Below, piece by piece: positions 61,319-64,000 of a DNA stretch of 64,000 nucleotides. The notes under the pieces are model-generated. The model was not told the DNA's origin and searched no databases. It saw only the letters and a program-made list of their open reading frames with translations. The stretch comes from Pseudomonas multiresinivorans (GTDB taxonomy: Bacteria > Pseudomonadota > Gammaproteobacteria > Pseudomonadales > Pseudomonadaceae), in NCBI RefSeq assembly GCF_012971725.1, contig NZ_CP048833.1, forward strand, positions 3,844,001-3,908,000, read 5' to 3'. Within the stretch, counting starts at the first letter, position 1; every line of letters begins with the position of its first letter. The translations under genes and the position numbers were made by a program.

Positions 61319-62812
61319 ATGAACCTTACTTCCCGTTTCTTCTCCCTGGCCTTGCTGGGCAGCAGCCTTGCAGGCTGCGCCGTCGGACCCGACTACGAAG
61401 CGCCGAAAACCCAGGCGCCGGCGAGCTGGCAGGCCGCCCACGCCGGCGCCGGACAACTGCATCCGGTGGAGGGCAATACCCGGCTCAGCGAGGACTGGTG
61501 GACCCTGTTCAACGACCCGGTGCTGAACAACCTGCAACGCCGCGCCGACAAGGCCAGCCCGGACCTCAATACCGCCGTGCTGCGCTTCGCCCAGAGCCGC
61601 ATGCAGCGGCAGATGGTGGCGGCCCAGCGCGGCGTCGACGTCAACGCCTCGGCGGCGGTGAATCGCCAGCGCCTGAGCGAGAACGGCTCCAACGCGCTGA
61701 TGATCCAGCGCATCGCACCGACCGGTGACAGCGGCCAGATCGCCAAGGTCCTGGCCGAGCCCTTCACGCTCTACCAGGCTGGTTTCGACGCTTCGTGGGA
61801 GCCCGACCTGTGGGGCCGCATCCGTCGCTCCATCGAGGCCGCCGATGCCAGTGTCGATGCGCAGCAGGCGATGTTCGAGGAAACCCGCCTGGGCGTTTCG
61901 GCGGAACTGGCCCGCAGCTACTTCGAGCTGCGCGGCGTGCAGCAACAGATTGCGGTGGCGCAGCAGGACATCGCCGCCACCGAGGAATCCATGCAACTGA
62001 TCCAGGTGCGTGCTGATGGCGGGTTGGTGGACGATTTCGATGTCGAACGCCAGCGCGGCCAACTCGCCGAGCTGCGCTCCAGCCTGCCGCAATTGCAGGC
62101 CAGCGAGAGCGCGGCCATCAATCAGATCGGCGTACTGATCGGCGCCAAGCCGGGCAGCCTGCGCGATGACCTGAAACCCGTTGCGCAGACTGCGCCGCAA
62201 ACACCGGACCTGAGCCTCGGCCTACCCTCGGAAGTCGCCCGCCGCCGCCCGGATATCCGCGCCGCCGAAGCCCAACTGCACGCCGCCACCGCCAACATCG
62301 GCGTGGCCGTGGCCGACCTCTATCCGACCATCCGCCTGGGCGCGCATTTCGGCTACGAGTCGGTGGAAGACAGCAAATTCGGCGATTGGGGAAGCCGGAC
62401 CTGGACGGTCGGCCCGAGCCTCTCGCTGCCGATCTTCGACAACGGCCGGCGCCGCTCGCAGATCAACCTGCGCAAGCTGGAACAGCAGGAAGCCGCCGTG
62501 TCCTACCAGCAGACCGTGCTCAAGGCCTGGCAGGAAGTCGACGACGCGCTGAGCCACTACGGCGCCGAACGCCAGCGCAACCAGCGCCTGCAGGAAAAAC
62601 TGCACAGCAGCGACGCCGCCTACGGCATGGCCAAGGCGCGCTACGCCGGCGGCATGACCGACTTCCTGGTGGAACTGGACGCCCAGCGCGCCTACCTGCA
62701 ATCACGCCGCGACGTAGTCGACAGCGACACCCAGCTGCGCCTGACGCTGATTGCCCTGTGCAAGGCTCTGGGCGGCGGTACGCCGGAGCCGGAGGCCAGC
62801 GCCAGTCGCTGA
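61319..62812 (+). CDS. Outer-membrane efflux lipoprotein, OprM/NodT family
   Basis: 497 residues from the ATG at 61319. A lipoprotein signal ends LGSSLAGCAVGPDYEAP with Cys24 or so as the lipidated residue. EDWWTLFNDPVLNNLQRRADKASPDLNTAVLRFAQSR and GFDASWEPDLWGRIRRSIEAADASVDAQQAMFEETRLGVSAELARSYFELRGVQQQIAV are standard OprM motifs; the second half repeats the fold (LPSEVARRRPDIRAAEAQLHAATANIGVAVADLYPTIRL). It would form the trimeric exit duct for YbhGFSR. Convergent with the next gene, 2 bp apart. Confidence 0.95.
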   Translation: MNLTSRFFSLALLGSSLAGCAVGPDYEAPKTQAPASWQAAHAGAGQLHPVEGNTRLSEDWWTLFNDPVLNNLQRRADKASPDLNTAVLRFAQSRMQRQMVAAQRGVDVNASAAVNRQRLSENGSNALMIQRIAPTGDSGQIAKVLAEPFTLYQAGFDASWEPDLWGRIRRSIEAADASVDAQQAMFEETRLGVSAELARSYFELRGVQQQIAVAQQDIAATEESMQLIQVRADGGLVDDFDVERQRGQLAELRSSLPQLQASESAAINQIGVLIGAKPGSLRDDLKPVAQTAPQTPDLSLGLPSEVARRRPDIRAAEAQLHAATANIGVAVADLYPTIRLGAHFGYESVEDSKFGDWGSRTWTVGPSLSLPIFDNGRRRSQINLRKLEQQEAAVSYQQTVLKAWQEVDDALSHYGAERQRNQRLQEKLHSSDAAYGMAKARYAGGMTDFLVELDAQRAYLQSRRDVVDSDTQLRLTLIALCKALGGGTPEPEASASR

Positions 62813-62814
62813 GG

Positions 62815-63435
62815 TCAGTTCTTCTGCGCGGAGACCTTGCCGTCGCGCAGGTCCTTCGCAACCCGGCGCTGCATCTCGTAGGCCGGCGCCTCCACAGCAT
62901 CGAAGTTTTCCGAGTAGCGCGTAGCGAAGCCCTGCACGCCCCACTCCTGGTACTGCTTCACGTGCCACAGCTCGTGGGCCCAGAGGGCGACGTCCTTCTG
63001 CGCGTCTTCCTCGCTGCGGAAGACGATCACATCCACCAGCGTGACGGCCTCGGTGTCCGGGTTCTGCATGATCGCCTGACCGGCATTCAGGTCATCCAGC
63101 GCTCCGACGGAATAACGCGCCGCCATCAGCACATCGTCGGGGTAGTAAGGCTGCAGCTGGGCGCGAATAGCCAGCGGAATCGGCTCGGTGCCGCCCTGCA
63201 CGGCCTGATCGCGAGACTGCTGCAGCCAGACGGCCAATGCCTGGGCGGCCATCTTGCGAGTATCCGACAGCACCGGACCGAGCACGGCACCCAGGTCTGG
63301 CAGGCACATGCAGGTGTCCAGGCAGACCTGGCGCTGCCCCGCAGGGCAAGTCGCGGCCAGGGTATCGACGGACGCGGCCAACCCGGCGAGCAACGCCACG
63401 GCGTGCAGGAAGCGGGTTGCGAGGGGGGATGGCAT
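62815..63435 (-). CDS. Exported HEXXH protein, DUF4157-like
   Basis: 206 residues. A signal peptide (FLHAVALLAGLAASVDTLA) is followed by a Cys-rich start (CPAGQRQVCLDTCMC, four Cys). The core has LWAHELWHVKQYQEWGVQGFA, an HEXXH zincin motif at residues 154-158 followed by a second part typical of DUF4157 proteins, which often carry toxins or are putative metallopeptidases. The distal Glu ligand is probably in YENFDAVEAPAYEMQRRV. Substrate unknown. Monocistronic and divergent from the attenuator region. Confidence 0.82.
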   Translation of the reverse strand: MPSPLATRFLHAVALLAGLAASVDTLAATCPAGQRQVCLDTCMCLPDLGAVLGPVLSDTRKMAAQALAVWLQQSRDQAVQGGTEPIPLAIRAQLQPYYPDDVLMAARYSVGALDDLNAGQAIMQNPDTEAVTLVDVIVFRSEEDAQKDVALWAHELWHVKQYQEWGVQGFATRYSENFDAVEAPAYEMQRRVAKDLRDGKVSAQKN

Positions 63436-63561
63436 GAAAAGGCTCCGCTACAGCGTGGAGAAAGACATGGTGCTCAGACAATGGCGCGGCGCGATCATGC
63501 CATGCCGCCAGCAAAAAAGAGCGCTGGCGCGACGTATGAAACTTCTGCTAGCTTCTGACCC

Positions 63562-63624
63562 ATGAATGCCGCCAACCGCACCTTCCAGCAGATTATTACC
63601 ACCATCGCTCCGATGGTGGGTTAG
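63562..63624 (+). CDS. Leader peptide of an attenuator
   Basis: A 20-codon reading frame with ATG at 63562 and TAG at 63622-63624. Codons 11-15 read Ile-Ile-Thr-Thr-Ile, followed by Ala-Pro-Met-Val-Gly. They lie over the first segment of the pause hairpin (63599-63619), as in amino-acid biosynthetic leaders. Stalling at the Ile/Thr codons would free the second segment to pair with the terminator arm. No strong ribosome binding site is visible. Confidence 0.7.
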   Translation: MNAANRTFQQIITTIAPMVG

Positions 63625-63667
63625 CGCATTCCGCGAACAACCAAACCCGCCTCCCGGCGGGTTTTTT
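63599..63667 (+). promoter_or_regulatory. Transcription attenuator: pause hairpin, antiterminator and terminator
   Basis: Segment 1 CCACCATCG (63599-63607) pairs with segment 2 CGATGGTGG (63611-63619). Segment 2 extended, GGTGGGTT (63615-63622), can pair with segment 3 AACCCGCC (63644-63651), with one G-U. Segment 3 also pairs perfectly with segment 4 GGCGGGTT (63656-63663), followed by six Ts (63662-63667): an intrinsic terminator. This 1:2, 2:3, 3:4 arrangement with a peptide ending at segment 2 is the classical attenuator design. It controls the gene at 63707 and whatever follows. Confidence 0.82.
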
Positions 63668-63706
63668 AATGCCCGCCGTCCGAGGCTCCCGATCGAGGAG
63701 ACACTG

Positions 63707-64000
63707 ATGGACCAGGCACTTTCCGCCGAGCAGCACCCGCTGCAAGCGCTCATCCAGGCTGCCGACGAGGCCATCGGCCGCGAGGATTTCGACGCGCTGA
63801 TCGACTTCTATACGGAAGACGCGCTGCTGGTGGTCAAGCCCGGCCTGCTGGCGCGCGGCAAGGAACAGATCCGCCGCGCCTTCGTCGCCATCGCCGAGCA
63901 CTTCGGGCACAACCTGCGGGTGCGCCAGGGCCGCCTGGAAATCCTCGAGACCGGAGACACTGCTCTGGTCGTGGCGCAGACCCTGCTCGACACCAGCCAC
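63707..64000 (+). CDS. SnoaL-like/DUF4440 protein, truncated by the window end
   Basis: 98 residues are visible from the ATG at 63707 (GAGGAG upstream). ALIQAADEAIGREDFDALIDFYTEDALLVVKPGLLARGKEQIRRAFVAIAEHFG is an NTF2-like cone-fold start, with RLEILETGDTALVVAQTLLDTSH as the following strands. Such proteins are found as small enzymes or ligand-binding partners beside biosynthetic genes. Because an Ile/Thr attenuator precedes it, it is probably the first gene of an operon including a branched-chain or threonine pathway enzyme; that gene is outside the window. Confidence 0.85.
   Translation, partial: MDQALSAEQHPLQALIQAADEAIGREDFDALIDFYTEDALLVVKPGLLARGKEQIRRAFVAIAEHFGHNLRVRQGRLEILETGDTALVVAQTLLDTSH

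Overview
The window looks like part of a Pseudomonas chromosome. The DNA is GC-rich, genes are densely packed with many ATGA-type stop/start overlaps, and the repeats include the REP family found throughout Pseudomonas (GTAGGAGCGAGCTTGCTCGC). The gene families also fit: a FecI/FecR/TonB receptor unit, arsRBCH, DUF1302/DUF1329 genes and YbhGFSR exporters. I see no rRNA, tRNA, CRISPR array or prophage, and only one complete insertion sequence. Species cannot be fixed by eye.

Layout. 1-3.2 kb: the end of an unrecognised gene, a GNAT acetyltransferase, and a TetR regulator overlapping a DHA2 efflux pump. 3.2-7.5 kb: an intrinsic terminator with no annotated gene upstream (possible sRNA), then ECF sigma factor, FecR-type anti-sigma and a TonB siderophore receptor with an STN signalling domain. 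7.6-12.2 kb: an AraC/GyrI regulator, a TetR fragment, and the arsenic operon arsR-arsB-arsC-arsH, which starts at a near-perfect 40-bp palindrome and ends in a broken acetyltransferase. 12.4-18.8 kb: a DMT exporter, then a LysR-divergent set of MHS transporter, C45 hydrolase and exported amidohydrolase. 19-25.6 kb: aldehyde dehydrogenase, SnoaL-AraC regulator, FAD amine oxidase and cupin (an amine oxidation unit), an IS481-family element with an exact ACTAGG target duplication, and a lytic transglycosylase.

25.8-33.2 kb: a catabolic operon with a PotABCD-like ABC importer, an M24 enzyme lacking the usual metal ligands, and a histone-deacetylase-like amidohydrolase. A divergent LysR gene shares with it a large inverted repeat. 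33.4-42.4 kb: an envelope system of hydrolase, DUF1302, DUF1329, YCF48-like protein and RND/MMPL protein, divergent from an AraC regulator. 42.4-43.3 kb: a long inverted repeat of about 700 bp overlapping (AAAGCC)15. 43.4-49.8 kb: a seven-gene minus-strand operon (quinone oxidoreductase, TauD dioxygenase, BKACE enzyme, MFS, DsbA-like, Rieske, YeiH) that looks like an uncharacterised catabolic pathway.

50-55.6 kb: a YibH/DUF3302 pair, two small envelope proteins, and a copper set of multicopper oxidase, outer-membrane barrel and SCO1. 55.9-62.8 kb: a complete tripartite ABC exporter, YbhG-F-S-R plus an OprM-like outer-membrane factor. 62.8-64 kb: an exported HEXXH protein and, at the edge, a textbook transcription attenuator (20-residue leader peptide rich in Ile and Thr, alternative hairpins, terminator) ahead of a SnoaL-like gene that runs out of the window. 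The attenuator, the long inverted repeat, the M24/HDAC importer operon and the seven-gene catabolic operon are the places most likely to repay study.
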